Assembly (NCBI GenBank): GCA_031315995.1
Contig: JALDRG010000005.1
Span: 186,001 to 250,000, forward strand
Source: Nitrospira sp.
GTDB taxonomy: Bacteria > Nitrospirota > Nitrospiria > Nitrospirales > Nitrospiraceae
DNA: 64,000 nucleotides
Direction: 5' to 3'
Shown: piece by piece, positions 1 to 8,619 of the stretch
Layout: the number at the start of each line of letters is the position of its first letter
Numbering within the stretch: position 1 is the first letter of the stretch
Made by a program: the position numbers and the translations under genes
Notes under the pieces: model-generated
Told to the model about the DNA's origin: nothing
Database searches by the model: none
What the model saw: only the letters and a program-made list of their open reading frames with translations

Positions 1-602
1 AGGGTGACGTGGATCCCCATGGTGGCTAGGATCGAGGCATACTCCGTGCCGATGACTCCGCCGCCGATGATGGTGATGGATTTGGGCAGGGCTTTCAACG
101 TCAGGAGGCCGTCGGTGTCGATGACGGTGTGGTCGTCAAAGGGAATGTGCGCGGGTCTGGCCGGAATGGTCCCGCAGGCAATGACGAAAAAGTCGGCCGT
201 GTGTTCTATCTGGTCATCGGGGCGTTCAAGACGCAGGCGGTGCGGGTCGACAAAGCCCGCCGTGCCGTACCAGAGGTCGACATTGTTGCGCGTCATCTGG
301 TTCTGGATGATCTCGATTTCTCGATGGATGACGTGGTTGGAGCGGAAGGTGAGATCCTCCATCGTGATGTCTTGCTTGACTCGATAACTGGCGCCATACA
401 GGCTGCGCTGGTGAAATCCGGACAGATAGAGGGCGGCTTCGCGGAGTGACTTGCTGGGGATGGTTCCGGTATTGGTGCAGACGCCGCCGACGACTTGTTT
501 GCGCTCGACGATGCCGACCTTTTTGCCCAACTTGGCTGCCTGAATGGCGGCTTTCTGTCCGGCCGGGCCGGTTCCGATGACCAGCAGATCATAGTGAGCC
601 AT
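1..602 (-). CDS. sthA: Soluble (Si-specific) NAD(P)+ transhydrogenase, partial
   Basis: The flavoprotein transfers hydride between NADH and NADPH in the cytosol. The first 200 residues are visible; the 3' end lies beyond the left edge. The protein opens with the FAD-binding GTGPAG motif. It then shows a CTNTGTIPSK segment, in which the first redox cysteine of the disulfide reductase family is kept and the second is replaced by threonine, as in SthA and unlike lipoamide dehydrogenase. A second dinucleotide fold begins with IIGGGVIG. The start is an ATG at 600-602. It is the last gene of a minus-strand run after the thiol peroxidase. A mercuric reductase-like relative is less likely because of the TGTIPSK signature. 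Confidence 0.88.
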   Translation of the reverse strand, partial: MAHYDLLVIGTGPAGQKAAIQAAKLGKKVGIVERKQVVGGVCTNTGTIPSKSLREAALYLSGFHQRSLYGASYRVKQDITMEDLTFRSNHVIHREIEIIQNQMTRNNVDLWYGTAGFVDPHRLRLERPDDQIEHTADFFVIACGTIPARPAHIPFDDHTVIDTDGLLTLKALPKSITIIGGGVIGTEYASILATMGIHVT

Positions 603-681
603 GACGCCTCTTCAATGACCGTAACATATGACGCGTGACGCGTATCTCGTTCCGAGAGAGGGTTGACGCTCAATTCTCAAT

Positions 682-715
682 GCTCAATTGAACACGGTAC
701 CGTGTTCAATTGAGC
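682..715. repeat. Perfect 34-bp palindrome
   Basis: The arms 682-698 and 699-715 are exact reverse complements centred on GGTACC, beginning GCTCAATTGAACACG. It lies between the stop of the thiol peroxidase gene and the start of sthA. There is no T-tract, so it is not a classic intrinsic terminator. It could be a transcript-end hairpin, a dimeric regulator site for sthA, or a mobile-element trace. A partial copy of the arm (CGCTCAATTCTCAA) lies just upstream at 667-680. Confidence 0.8.
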
Positions 716-744
716 GGCCGATGCCTCGCGGATTAGCGCTGACC

Positions 745-1431
745 TCAGCTGGCTGTGACCAGTTTGCGCGCGAATCGGAATGCTTCTTCCAGATTCGGCA
801 GTTGCGCCAGTTCGGGAGTGATTTGGAGGTAGCGGACGTTGTTGTCTTTGTCCACCACGAGCACGGCGCGACTCAGAAGATGAGGATCTTTGAGCAGGAG
901 CCCGTGGGCTTTACCGAAATCGGCGGCACGAAAGTCAGATAAGAAGGTCACATTGGCGATCTTGGCTTCCTCCGCGAAACGCTTTTGCGCGAAGGGCGTG
1001 TCGATGCTGATGGTAATGAGCTCGACCATTCGATCAAGGCCCATGTTCTTCTCGCTCAGGTAGTGGGTTTGTTGTTCGCAGACCTTGGTGTCGAGGGATG
1101 GCACGACGCTGATGATGCGGACTTTTCCCTTGCCCTTGGTCTCATTGATGGGGACCATCGACAAATCCGTTTGGGCGAGCTTCACATCGCGCAGCTTGTC
1201 GCCGACCTTGATGCCCATGCCGGAGAGCATCAGCGGTTTCCCTTGGAAGAGGATGTTATTGCCTTCTCCGGCCACGGCGCTGCCGTCGGCCACCGGCATA
1301 TCCTTGTAGGAAAAACCAGCGTGGACGGGGCCGGGCAAACTCTCGCAACCGCTGAGGCTCAGGCACAGCACAGCGGCCAGCAGGTGAAGTACCGACACGC
1401 TCGGGATCATGCGGACAGGGATTGATACCAT
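745..1431 (-). CDS. Thiol peroxidase (Tpx family), lipoprotein, lacking the usual resolving Cys
   Basis: A 228-residue peroxiredoxin of the Tpx class, expected to reduce hydroperoxides. The N-terminus has a hydrophobic stretch ending in a lipobox with Cys29 (LSLSGC), so the protein is probably anchored on the periplasmic side. The peroxidatic site is PSLDTKVC with Cys118, matching the PSxDTxVC signature. In classic Tpx the resolving cysteine sits in a PFAQxRFC context; here that segment reads PFAQKRFA, with alanine near residue 153. The enzyme therefore probably relies on an outside thiol. The ATG at 1429-1431 follows a GGAG box at good spacing. Family assignment is firm; physiological partner unknown. 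Confidence 0.85.
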   Translation of the reverse strand: MVSIPVRMIPSVSVLHLLAAVLCLSLSGCESLPGPVHAGFSYKDMPVADGSAVAGEGNNILFQGKPLMLSGMGIKVGDKLRDVKLAQTDLSMVPINETKGKGKVRIISVVPSLDTKVCEQQTHYLSEKNMGLDRMVELITISIDTPFAQKRFAEEAKIANVTFLSDFRAADFGKAHGLLLKDPHLLSRAVLVVDKDNNVRYLQITPELAQLPNLEEAFRFARKLVTAS

Positions 1432-1503
1432 AATAGAATCTCCATCGATGAGGGAAGATTGTCTGCGGGTGCTCCGCCACTGTATGGCCGGCCCGGCACG
1501 CTG

Positions 1504-2469
1504 TCAAGGCTGCAGGAATTCCGTAATGTATCGGTTGATCACCTGCGGCTGTTCCCACTGCGGGATGTGGCCGGCATTCGGGACCACGATGAGGCGAGAC
1601 TGGGGAATCGTGGCTTGGAGGTGGCGGCCGACCTCGGGAGGGAAGAGGCGATCCTGTTCGCCCCAGAGGATCAAGGTGGAATGCCGTATGTCTTTGAGCC
1701 TGGGCGCATAATGCTGCTCCCACAGGGGCAGGCTGTCACGGAGCGAGAGCAGGGGGCTGATCATATCCTCCCGTTGCCGGTTCCGGTTGGAGCGGTCGAG
1801 TACCGCCGGTGTCACCAAGCTGTGATCGTAGACGATTTCTTTCAGCACGGCTTCCATGGTGTGGCTGCCGACGAAGAGGGCTCCAAAGCGAGCCAGCCAG
1901 GCAGGAACACGCGTGTTCACCGCGCGCCGCATCAGCGGGCTGGCAAGGCGTTCGCGCACATGGTCGGGCAAGCCGTCGATCAACACCAGGCGATGTACTC
2001 GTTCAGGGTGCGTCAGGGCCATGCCGCTGGCCACGCCGCCGCCCATGGAGCTGCCGATCAAGGTGGCGATCGACAGGCCGAGTGCATCCATGAGGCCGCG
2101 TATCGATTCAATCAACTCTTCAGGCCGATAGTCGATCGTGGGTTTGTCCGAGAGGCCGGACCCGATCAGGTCAGGTGTAATGATGCGGAAGTGCGCAGCG
2201 AGGGGTAGCTGTTGATATTCCCATTGCCACATCGATCCGCCGTACCCATGGATCAGGATGAGCGGCGGGCCCTGGCCCTCGTCCAGATAGGCGATGCGGT
2301 GGCCGTTGACGGACGCGGTGTGGATGGGAAAACGTTGGACGGCGTCGAACCAGCGGGGGATCTCCGTTCGTGCCGCACAGCCGCTCATGATGACCGTCGC
2401 GAGACAGAAGGTTAAGAAACGTGTCGACGCGACAGCGGCAAGCCGGAGATGCCTCGCCGGGAGCGTCAC
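1504..2469 (-). CDS. Alpha/beta hydrolase, predicted lipoprotein
   Basis: A 321-residue serine hydrolase. A hydrophobic leader ends in MSGC (Cys31), suggesting export and lipidation. The fold is shown by HGYGG (oxyanion loop, residues 74-78), the nucleophile elbow GSSMGG with Ser141, an acid in WGEQDRLFP and a histidine in NAGHIPQWEQP. This layout resembles the meta-cleavage hydrolase and haloalkane dehalogenase branch, but the substrate cannot be read from sequence. It starts with GTG only three bases after the pycB stop, so it is probably co-transcribed with the carboxylase genes. Whether it is functionally tied to them is unclear. Confidence 0.85.
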   Translation of the reverse strand: MTLPARHLRLAAVASTRFLTFCLATVIMSGCAARTEIPRWFDAVQRFPIHTASVNGHRIAYLDEGQGPPLILIHGYGGSMWQWEYQQLPLAAHFRIITPDLIGSGLSDKPTIDYRPEELIESIRGLMDALGLSIATLIGSSMGGGVASGMALTHPERVHRLVLIDGLPDHVRERLASPLMRRAVNTRVPAWLARFGALFVGSHTMEAVLKEIVYDHSLVTPAVLDRSNRNRQREDMISPLLSLRDSLPLWEQHYAPRLKDIRHSTLILWGEQDRLFPPEVGRHLQATIPQSRLIVVPNAGHIPQWEQPQVINRYITEFLQP

Positions 2470-2472
2470 CGG

Positions 2473-4461
2473 CTACTCCAGCTGAAGCAGGGTTTCGTCG
2501 ATCTTAACGGTGTCTCCCTCGACGACCAGAATGGCCGCCACTCGCCCGTCCATCGGAGCCGGGACTTGGCTTTCCATTTTCATGGCCTCGATAATCAAGA
2601 GCGGATCGCCGGTTTTCACCTGCGCGCCTTCTGCCACCAGGACCTTCACGACACGGCCAGGCATCGGCGGGGCGACATCGCCTGGTTTGGTCGGCTTGGG
2701 ACGCTTCGGTTTCGTTGCGCCACCGGCCTGGGGGGCTTCGGGCACACCCGCATGCACTTCCTGCAGCGGTTCCAGCGAAACCTCCTGCAGCCGATCATTG
2801 ACTCGGATGTAGTAGGGCTTGCGTCCATCGGTGGTGCGCCCCGAGCCGGAGACGACGACATGGTACGTTTCCCCATGTACCGTAATGTTGAATTCCGCCG
2901 GGGCGAGGTGGAGATCGTGCGCCACCGATGGCCCTTTGGTTTCGGGTGGCTCAAGCGGCTCGGGCTGGAGCTCGCCGCGTTCGCGCGCCTCGAAAAAATC
3001 CCTGGCGATCGCCGGGAACAGCGCGAACGAGAGTTGGTCTTCCGGAGTGGAGGCCGTCTCGGGCATGTCTTCCTTCAGCTTGTCGAACTCCGGCTCCAGC
3101 CGGTCGGCCGGCCGGCCCTTGACCGGCTCTTCATCACCGATCGCCCGTGCCATGATCGCCTTGTCGAGCGCGCCGGGCGCCCGTCCGTACAACCCGAGGA
3201 AGTAATTCTTGGTCTCCGTCGTGATGACCTTATACCGCTCACCCTGTTCACCCGTCAGGACGTTCAATGTCGCCTGGGTGCCGACGATTTGACTGGTCGG
3301 CGTCACGAGCGGAGGATAGCCCATTTCTTTCCGCACGCGCGGCACTTCATCGAGCACTTCCTTCATGCGGTCGAGGGCATTCTGTTCCGCCAGTTGTGCG
3401 GCGAGGTTCGACAACATGCCGCCGGGAATTTGTGAGGTCAGAATTTCGGCGTCCACGCCGGTGAAATCGCTTTCAAACTGCCGATATTTTCGGCGCACAT
3501 TGCGGAAGTGTTCGGTAATCGGTTCGAACTGCCGCAGATCCAGTCCGGTGTCGTAGGGCGTATTGCGCAAGCTGGCGATTAAGGTCTCGGTCGGCGGGTG
3601 TGACGTGCCACCGGCCAGCGGTGATACCGAGGTGTCCAGCATATCCAATCCGGCCAGCACGGCCATCAATGCCGACATCGACGCCATGCCTGATGTGTAG
3701 TGGCTATGCAGGTGGATTGGGACCTGCACGGCTTTCTTGAGTCGGCGGACCAGATGGTAGGCGTCGAGCGGCGCCAGCAAACCGGCCATGTCCTTGATGC
3801 AGAGCGTATCGGTGCCTAGATCCTCCAACTGCTTGGCCATCGACACGAACCGATCGATGTTGTGGACGGGGCTCACGGTGTAGCAGATCGTCGCCTCGAC
3901 GTGTTTCCCGCAGGCTTTGACTTCACGGATGGCGCGGTCGAGGTTGCGCACGTCGTTGAGCGCATCAAAAATGCGGAACACGTCGATGCCGTTGGCGGCT
4001 GAGCGTTCGATAAACTTGTCGAGGACGTCATCGGCATAGTGCCGATAGCCCACGAGATTTTGCCCACGGAGCAACATTTGTAGTTTGGTGTTCGGCATTG
4101 CCTCGCGGAGGGCTCGCAGGCGCTCCCACGGATCTTCCTTCAAGAACCGGAGGCAGGTATCGAAGGTGGCTCCGCCCCAGACCTCCAAAGACCAGTAGCC
4201 GACGGCATCGAGCTTCTGGGCGATAGGCAGCATGTCTTCCGTGCGCATCCGGGTGGCCAGCAGCGACTGGTGCCCGTCGCGGAACGCGACATCGGTCAGG
4301 AGGAGCTTTTTCCCCGGCGCCGGATCTAGGTGGAATTCAGGGTTTGCCGGATGCAGGGTCCGGACGGGGCGCGGGGTCGTCTTCCGGCTGGTCTGTGCAG
4401 ACACCCTCTTCTTCGAACGGGTCTTCTTGGGGACGGGTTTCTTGGTCTTTTTCGTTGCCAT
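2473..4461 (-). CDS. pycB: Biotinyl carboxyltransferase subunit (pyruvate carboxylase B / oxaloacetate decarboxylase alpha type)
   Basis: A 662-residue protein that carries carboxylated biotin and transfers CO2 to a 2-oxoacid, most likely pyruvate to oxaloacetate. A Lys/Arg-rich tail of about 50 residues precedes the HMGL-like carboxyltransferase domain (DVAFRDGHQSL near residues 57-67), then the conserved carboxylase domain. A Pro/Lys linker leads to a C-terminal biotinyl domain whose EAMKME motif places the biotinylated lysine near residue 628. The biotin carboxylase partner is directly upstream (70 bases). No sodium-pump beta or gamma subunit is nearby, which favours a carboxylase over a decarboxylase. 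A 2-oxoglutarate carboxylase role, as known for Hydrogenobacter CfiA, cannot be excluded. Confidence 0.88.
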   Translation of the reverse strand: MATKKTKKPVPKKTRSKKRVSAQTSRKTTPRPVRTLHPANPEFHLDPAPGKKLLLTDVAFRDGHQSLLATRMRTEDMLPIAQKLDAVGYWSLEVWGGATFDTCLRFLKEDPWERLRALREAMPNTKLQMLLRGQNLVGYRHYADDVLDKFIERSAANGIDVFRIFDALNDVRNLDRAIREVKACGKHVEATICYTVSPVHNIDRFVSMAKQLEDLGTDTLCIKDMAGLLAPLDAYHLVRRLKKAVQVPIHLHSHYTSGMASMSALMAVLAGLDMLDTSVSPLAGGTSHPPTETLIASLRNTPYDTGLDLRQFEPITEHFRNVRRKYRQFESDFTGVDAEILTSQIPGGMLSNLAAQLAEQNALDRMKEVLDEVPRVRKEMGYPPLVTPTSQIVGTQATLNVLTGEQGERYKVITTETKNYFLGLYGRAPGALDKAIMARAIGDEEPVKGRPADRLEPEFDKLKEDMPETASTPEDQLSFALFPAIARDFFEARERGELQPEPLEPPETKGPSVAHDLHLAPAEFNITVHGETYHVVVSGSGRTTDGRKPYYIRVNDRLQEVSLEPLQEVHAGVPEAPQAGGATKPKRPKPTKPGDVAPPMPGRVVKVLVAEGAQVKTGDPLLIIEAMKMESQVPAPMDGRVAAILVVEGDTVKIDETLLQLE

Positions 4462-4531
4462 GCTGGCGGCCTTAGGCGGCGGATCCGCTCACGTCACAGG
4501 GTTGAGGTGGTGTTGCCGAGTGGTTGGGAGG

Positions 4532-5950
4532 TCAGAGTCCTTCGTACGCGGCGATCGCTGCGGAGATCGCCAGCACCAGGTCCTCCGGCTCCTCGGCTTC
4601 TTCGTATTGATACAGATCCGGGTGGGTCTCCAGGTACGACGTGTCGAATCGTCCGGCCTGAAAATCCTGCTCCATCATAATGTTCTTCATGAAGGGTATC
4701 GTCGTCTTCACGCCGCGCAAGACATATTCCTCAAGCGAGCGCCGCATGCGGCTCACGGCTTCTTCCCATGTGCGCCCACGGACGGTGAGTTTCGCCAGCA
4801 GCGCGTCGTAGTAGGGTGGAATCGTGTAGTCGCGGTAGACCGCTCCGTCGATGCGGACTCCGATGCCGCCGGGTGATAGATAGGCGGTAATGGTGCCGGT
4901 GCAAGGCATGAAGTTGTTGAGGGGATCTTCGGCGTTGATGCGGCATTGGATTGCGTGCCCCTGCAGCGTCACATCCTTTTGTCGAATCTCCAAGGGCTTG
5001 CCCGCCGCGATCGAAATTTGGTTGCGAACGATGTCGATGGCCGTGATCTGTTCCGTGACAGTATGTTCGACCTGGAGGCGCGGATTCATCTCCATGAAAT
5101 AAAAATGGCCCTCATGATCCAGGAGAAATTCGACGGTGCCGGCATTGTCGTAATTCACGGCTTTCGCGATGGCAATGGCGGCTTCGCCCATTTGCGCGCG
5201 CAGTTTCTGTGTCAGAATGAGCGAGGGGGCGATTTCGATCAGTTTTTGGTGCCGGCGTTGGATGGAGCAATCACGCTCGCCCAGGTGAATGATGTTGCCG
5301 TGTTTGTCGCCCAGGATTTGAAATTCGATATGGTGCGGCCGCTCAATATATTTCTCAATAAAGATGCTGCCGTCGCCGAAGGCTGCCTGCGCTTCCCGCG
5401 ACGCGACTTCCATATTCTCGCGTAGCTCCTGGTCGGACCGGACGACCCGGAGTCCGCGGCCTCCACCGCCGGCGCTGGCCTTGATCATGACCGGGTAGTT
5501 GATCTGACGGGTGAATGCCAGAGCCTCGTCGACGCTGGTGACTCCGCCTTTGGTTCCAGGGACGATCGGGACGCCGGCCTGCTGGGCGATCTGCCGCGCC
5601 TTCACCTTGCTCCCCATCAGGTCGATCGTCTCGGGAGAGGGACCGATGAAGGTAATCCCGGAGGTTTGACAGAGTCGGGCGAATTTTGTGTTTTCTGAGA
5701 GGAACCCGTATCCGGGATGGATCGCGTCCGCGCCGATGCGCTTGGCGATCTCCACGATTTGTTTCCCGTCCAGGAAACCTTTGACGGGGCCGGGGCCTAC
5801 GAGGTAGGACTCATCGGCTTTTTTGACGTAGATCCCGGACGAATCCGCTTCGGAATAGATCGCCGCGGTCGCGATATTGAGTTCGCGACAGCCACGGATG
5901 ATGCGCATGGCGATTTCGCCACGATTGGCAATGAGGATCTTCCGAAACAT
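4532..5950 (-). CDS. pycA: Biotin carboxylase subunit (pyruvate carboxylase A / AccC type)
   Basis: A 472-residue ATP-dependent enzyme that carboxylates biotin with bicarbonate. It opens with the family start KILIANRGEIA. The ATP-grasp glycine loop is KASAGGGGRGLR, and the metal and bicarbonate site is in EMNPRLQVEH. It is slightly longer than E. coli AccC (449 residues), with an acidic C-terminal tail. It heads the minus-strand operon with the biotinyl carboxyltransferase gene, which argues for a two-subunit pyruvate (or 2-oxoacid) carboxylase rather than the acetyl-CoA carboxylase subunit. AccC remains the alternative reading. Confidence 0.9.
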   Translation of the reverse strand: MFRKILIANRGEIAMRIIRGCRELNIATAAIYSEADSSGIYVKKADESYLVGPGPVKGFLDGKQIVEIAKRIGADAIHPGYGFLSENTKFARLCQTSGITFIGPSPETIDLMGSKVKARQIAQQAGVPIVPGTKGGVTSVDEALAFTRQINYPVMIKASAGGGGRGLRVVRSDQELRENMEVASREAQAAFGDGSIFIEKYIERPHHIEFQILGDKHGNIIHLGERDCSIQRRHQKLIEIAPSLILTQKLRAQMGEAAIAIAKAVNYDNAGTVEFLLDHEGHFYFMEMNPRLQVEHTVTEQITAIDIVRNQISIAAGKPLEIRQKDVTLQGHAIQCRINAEDPLNNFMPCTGTITAYLSPGGIGVRIDGAVYRDYTIPPYYDALLAKLTVRGRTWEEAVSRMRRSLEEYVLRGVKTTIPFMKNIMMEQDFQAGRFDTSYLETHPDLYQYEEAEEPEDLVLAISAAIAAYEGL

Positions 5951-6074
5951 GATGGGGTTGCGAGAGGCCCGGAGCCGAAGCTCACCTCTGATTCGCCTCC
6001 AAAAAGATCGCGTAACCTAGCATAGGGTCAGGAGAGTTGTCGAGACGAACTGGTGAACAGCGGGAGGGGAGGAA

Positions 6075-6104
6075 GCGGGCGGGAGGTGATGCGCCTCCCC
6101 CCGC
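6075..6104 (-). terminator. GC-rich hairpin after the IPT-domain gene
   Basis: The arms GCGGGCGGGAGG and CCTCCCCCCGC pair with one bulge around a 7-base loop. It lies just past the stop of the IPT protein gene on the minus strand. There is no clear T-run, so termination efficiency is uncertain. Confidence 0.4.
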
Positions 6105-6112
6105 GCGAGATC

Positions 6113-6568
6113 TTACTTGGCTTGGATGAGCAGCGGTTTGGATTGGGCGCTCCCTCCGCCGGCCACCACGATGATAAAGGACATACCGGCTTTCGCCTCC
6201 GGGACGACGGCTTCGATCGTGCTGTCATTGACGAATTGGTAGTCGATTTTTGCCTTGGAGGCGGCGCTGAACGTCACGCCGTGGAAACATTCTTTGCTGC
6301 CGAAATTTTCACCCTTGATCGTAATTTTTTGACCGGGTTTGGCCTCGTCCGGTTCAACTTTCGCAATGGAAGGACGTTTTGACCGATCGCAGACCGGATC
6401 GTTTTCGAGTTTCGAGGCGTCCGATCCCTTTATTGATTCGGTGCTGAACATCGAATATCCGGCGCCCTCTACCATTGCGCCTTCCTCGGCATGGCCGGCG
6501 AGGACGGCGACGAACGTAGTGCCCAATATGAGGGTGCTGCCGAGAACGAACGTGACAATTGCGCGCAT
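6113..6568 (-). CDS. Secreted IPT/TIG-domain protein
   Basis: A 151-residue protein with an N-terminal signal peptide (cleavage probably near AGHAEE). It then has a single IPT/TIG immunoglobulin-like domain: PSIAKVEPDEAKPGQKITIKG, a GENFG turn, and beta strands ending in PLLIQ. Such domains serve in binding or surface adhesion rather than catalysis. It has one Cys pair (DPVCDRS, SKECFHG) that could form a disulfide. It starts 12 bases after the PstS-like gene behind an AAGGAGG box, so the two form an operon and probably act together outside the cytoplasm. No specific ligand can be read. Confidence 0.75.
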   Translation of the reverse strand: MRAIVTFVLGSTLILGTTFVAVLAGHAEEGAMVEGAGYSMFSTESIKGSDASKLENDPVCDRSKRPSIAKVEPDEAKPGQKITIKGENFGSKECFHGVTFSAASKAKIDYQFVNDSTIEAVVPEAKAGMSFIIVVAGGGSAQSKPLLIQAK

Positions 6569-6580
6569 GAAAGCCTCCTT

Positions 6581-7405
6581 TTATGGAGATGATGTCTTTG
6601 GGAGTGGCGTATACGACTCGCTGATGATTTTTTGCCCGTCCTGCGACAGGGCGAATTGTTCGAAGGCGTCAACAAGCGGGTCACGCTCATTGTTCGACAG
6701 CAACAGGACCGGGCGGCGCAGCGTGTAGCGGCCGTCCCTGACGGTGGGTGTTTCCGGTTCGACTTTATCGACCGGCAACAGTTTCACGGGCACACCGGAG
6801 GCCACGGCTTCCAAGGCCTGGCCGAGAGACAGATAGGCGACGGAAGAGTAAGGCGGGAGGGTGCCGGCAATCGTCTTGATGACCTTTTCGTCTTTGGCGA
6901 TCACCTTCGCCGTGTCGGAGATCTTGCCGGTGATGCCGATCTGTTGTTCAAATGAATCACGGTTGTTTTCATTGCGCGGCCGATCGATCAAAAGAACCTT
7001 CGTATCCGGCCCGCCGAGTTCGGCCCACACTTTGAACTTCCCGGAGAAAAGCTCGGCGACCTCCTGTTTGGTGACTTCCTTGGTGAAGTTCGATCGGTGC
7101 ACCATGATGGCGATCCCGTCCCAGGCGATCTGGACGGCTCGAAGGCCGTCTTCCGCGGTCCCGGTGACCGCAATGTTCGCCTGTTTGGCCTTCACCATGT
7201 CCAGGGGTTTTGAGTTATTGTCCCAGGCGACGTCGATGTAGGCGCGAGGATTGGCCTTCTCAAACGCGTGGGCCAGGGCTTCCATCACCCGTTGCTCGGG
7301 ACCCTGGCCGACAATGATCATTGATCCTGCCACCTCGGCTGAGGCCGGGAGGTTCACGAGAAGAAGCAGGCCGACACAGAGAAATACACTGATACGGGGG
7401 TGCAT
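6581..7405 (-). CDS. PstS-like periplasmic substrate-binding protein
   Basis: A 274-residue protein with a cleavable signal peptide (VNLPASAEV). The mature part has the phosphate-binding-protein-like fold: an early GQGPEQRVMEAL helix, WDGIAIMVH in strand 4, a VAELFSGKFKVWAELGG segment, and the RPRNENNRDSFEQ loop typical of the PstS superfamily. It is shorter than E. coli PstS and no permease or ATPase gene follows. It may be a sensor or scavenging binding protein, or work with the co-transcribed IPT protein. The ligand (phosphate, other oxyanion) is not established. Confidence 0.78.
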   Translation of the reverse strand: MHPRISVFLCVGLLLLVNLPASAEVAGSMIIVGQGPEQRVMEALAHAFEKANPRAYIDVAWDNNSKPLDMVKAKQANIAVTGTAEDGLRAVQIAWDGIAIMVHRSNFTKEVTKQEVAELFSGKFKVWAELGGPDTKVLLIDRPRNENNRDSFEQQIGITGKISDTAKVIAKDEKVIKTIAGTLPPYSSVAYLSLGQALEAVASGVPVKLLPVDKVEPETPTVRDGRYTLRRPVLLLSNNERDPLVDAFEQFALSQDGQKIISESYTPLPKTSSP

Positions 7406-7504
7406 GCTGAATGATTCTCCCTGTCAGTCCTCAGCCGCCGCGAGGCCTTTTCCGAAAGCGTTCCGATAGGGACAGGCCGGATTCCCTCGGCGCTATGTCT
7501 AGAT

Positions 7505-7822
7505 CTACGAGTCGTTACCGTCGGGTGGAGTTGTGGCTCCGGCGCCGGACATCATGTCCGGCGTGATGTCCACTCGTTTGCCCATGGCGGGCGGGAGTTT
7601 GGAGAACCGATCCATGCGTTCGTTCAGCATGCTATAGGCCTTCATTTCCTCGAAGCCTGGCTTGTGAGAGCCTTTAATCTTGGAGGCAAAGGCCGAGAGC
7701 ATTCTGGCGGCGCCGATTCCGTTGCACTGCGGACAGACGGTATCCTCCGGTCGCGCATGGACGGACTGGGTGGCCTCGAACTGGTGTGAGCATTGTTCGC
7801 AGCGATATTCGTAAACCGGCAT
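7505..7822 (-). CDS. FmdB-family zinc ribbon protein
   Basis: A 105-residue protein beginning MPVYEYRCEQCSHQFE, the signature of FmdB-type regulatory zinc ribbons. Two CxxC knuckles (CEQC and CPQC) are about 20 residues apart. The C-terminal half is polar and Gly/Ala/Thr-rich without a recognised fold. The family is often called a putative regulator, but its role is not known. A strong AAGGAG box sits before the ATG. It is divergent from the small plus-strand gene at 7982. Confidence 0.85.
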   Translation of the reverse strand: MPVYEYRCEQCSHQFEATQSVHARPEDTVCPQCNGIGAARMLSAFASKIKGSHKPGFEEMKAYSMLNERMDRFSKLPPAMGKRVDITPDMMSGAGATTPPDGNDS

Positions 7823-7981
7823 GGCCGACTCCTTGGATGGCGCTCCACAACCTCGCCCTCATGGACAAGATCGGATAAAGCGATTCTCCCATTGGAAACG
7901 CTTGACCCTGTGCGTAGCTTTGCACTATTGTACCGAATCTTTGTGCCGAAACGCGAGTCACAATTTGGAGGAGCGGTTGAA

Positions 7982-8158
7982 ATGCCCCTGTTAATTCGGA
8001 AGTATAAAGGGAACGGCGGTGTGATGCAGGAAGAGCGGATCGATGATCCGGATCGTATTGAACGCTACATGCGCCTCTTTGAAGAGAAGGACGTCAAGAA
8101 GCTGAACACCGGCGTCAAGACTGTGATTGAGAAGGACGAGTGGCAGCTCCTGCCCTAG
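7982..8158 (+). CDS. Small conserved hypothetical protein (58 aa)
   Basis: A short charged protein, MPLLIRKYKGNGG at the start and KDEWQLLP at the end. It has no signal peptide or membrane segment. The ATG is chosen because GGAGGAG lies eight bases upstream; the longer in-frame extension lacks such a site and has protein-poor composition. The sequence (EERIDDPDRIERYMRLFEE) is rich in acidic and basic residues and looks like a compact helical protein. I do not recognise a family. The strong ribosome site and coding-like composition support a real gene. Confidence 0.62.
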   Translation: MPLLIRKYKGNGGVMQEERIDDPDRIERYMRLFEEKDVKKLNTGVKTVIEKDEWQLLP

Positions 8159-8310
8159 CGCGACCTCCTAGGTTCATCCCACAATCTTACTGATCATTGC
8201 CGTCACGGGGCCGTTGGGGACTCGGTGCTGCCTGCGCATTGCTCTCCCATCGGGGAGCGTGGTAGGGTTTGAGCGGCGACGGTCGTGATGCCTGAATCTG
8301 ACGGGGTACT

Positions 8311-8514
8311 ATGGTCTATTGGCTTCATATTGCACGCGCGATTGATCGAGTGACACTTCATCGGGATCGGTGCTCGGAAGTCCCTTCCAGCATCTCAAGC
8401 AGTGATTTCTGGGAGGGCGGATGGTTCGACTATCCTGATAAAGAACGGGCCCTCGCCGCGATGGAGCAGGCGGGTACCAGCGACGAACGCAAATGTGCGT
8501 TGTGCAAACCATAG
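8311..8514 (+). CDS. Small hypothetical protein with C-terminal CxxC (67 aa)
   Basis: A 67-residue protein with an N-terminal HIARAIDRVTLHRDRC segment, a central GGWFDYPDKERALAAME and a terminal KCALCKP. It resembles short proteins in which an early Cys and a terminal CxxC may bind a metal or form a disulfide. There is no clear Shine-Dalgarno. The opposite-strand frames are less protein-like. I cannot name a family from sequence alone. Confidence 0.55.
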   Translation: MVYWLHIARAIDRVTLHRDRCSEVPSSISSSDFWEGGWFDYPDKERALAAMEQAGTSDERKCALCKP

Positions 8515-8619
8515 CGTCAGGAGTACCGAATCATGAATGCTGAATGGTGACGGAGGGACTCTCGGGGCCGTCTCCTTGATCCCACCTTTAGCATTCGCCT
8601 TCATTATTTCTTGTTTGCC

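Noticed and set aside
4..449. Plus-strand open frames at the left edge
   Set aside because: They lie opposite sthA, whose motifs are clear on the minus strand.
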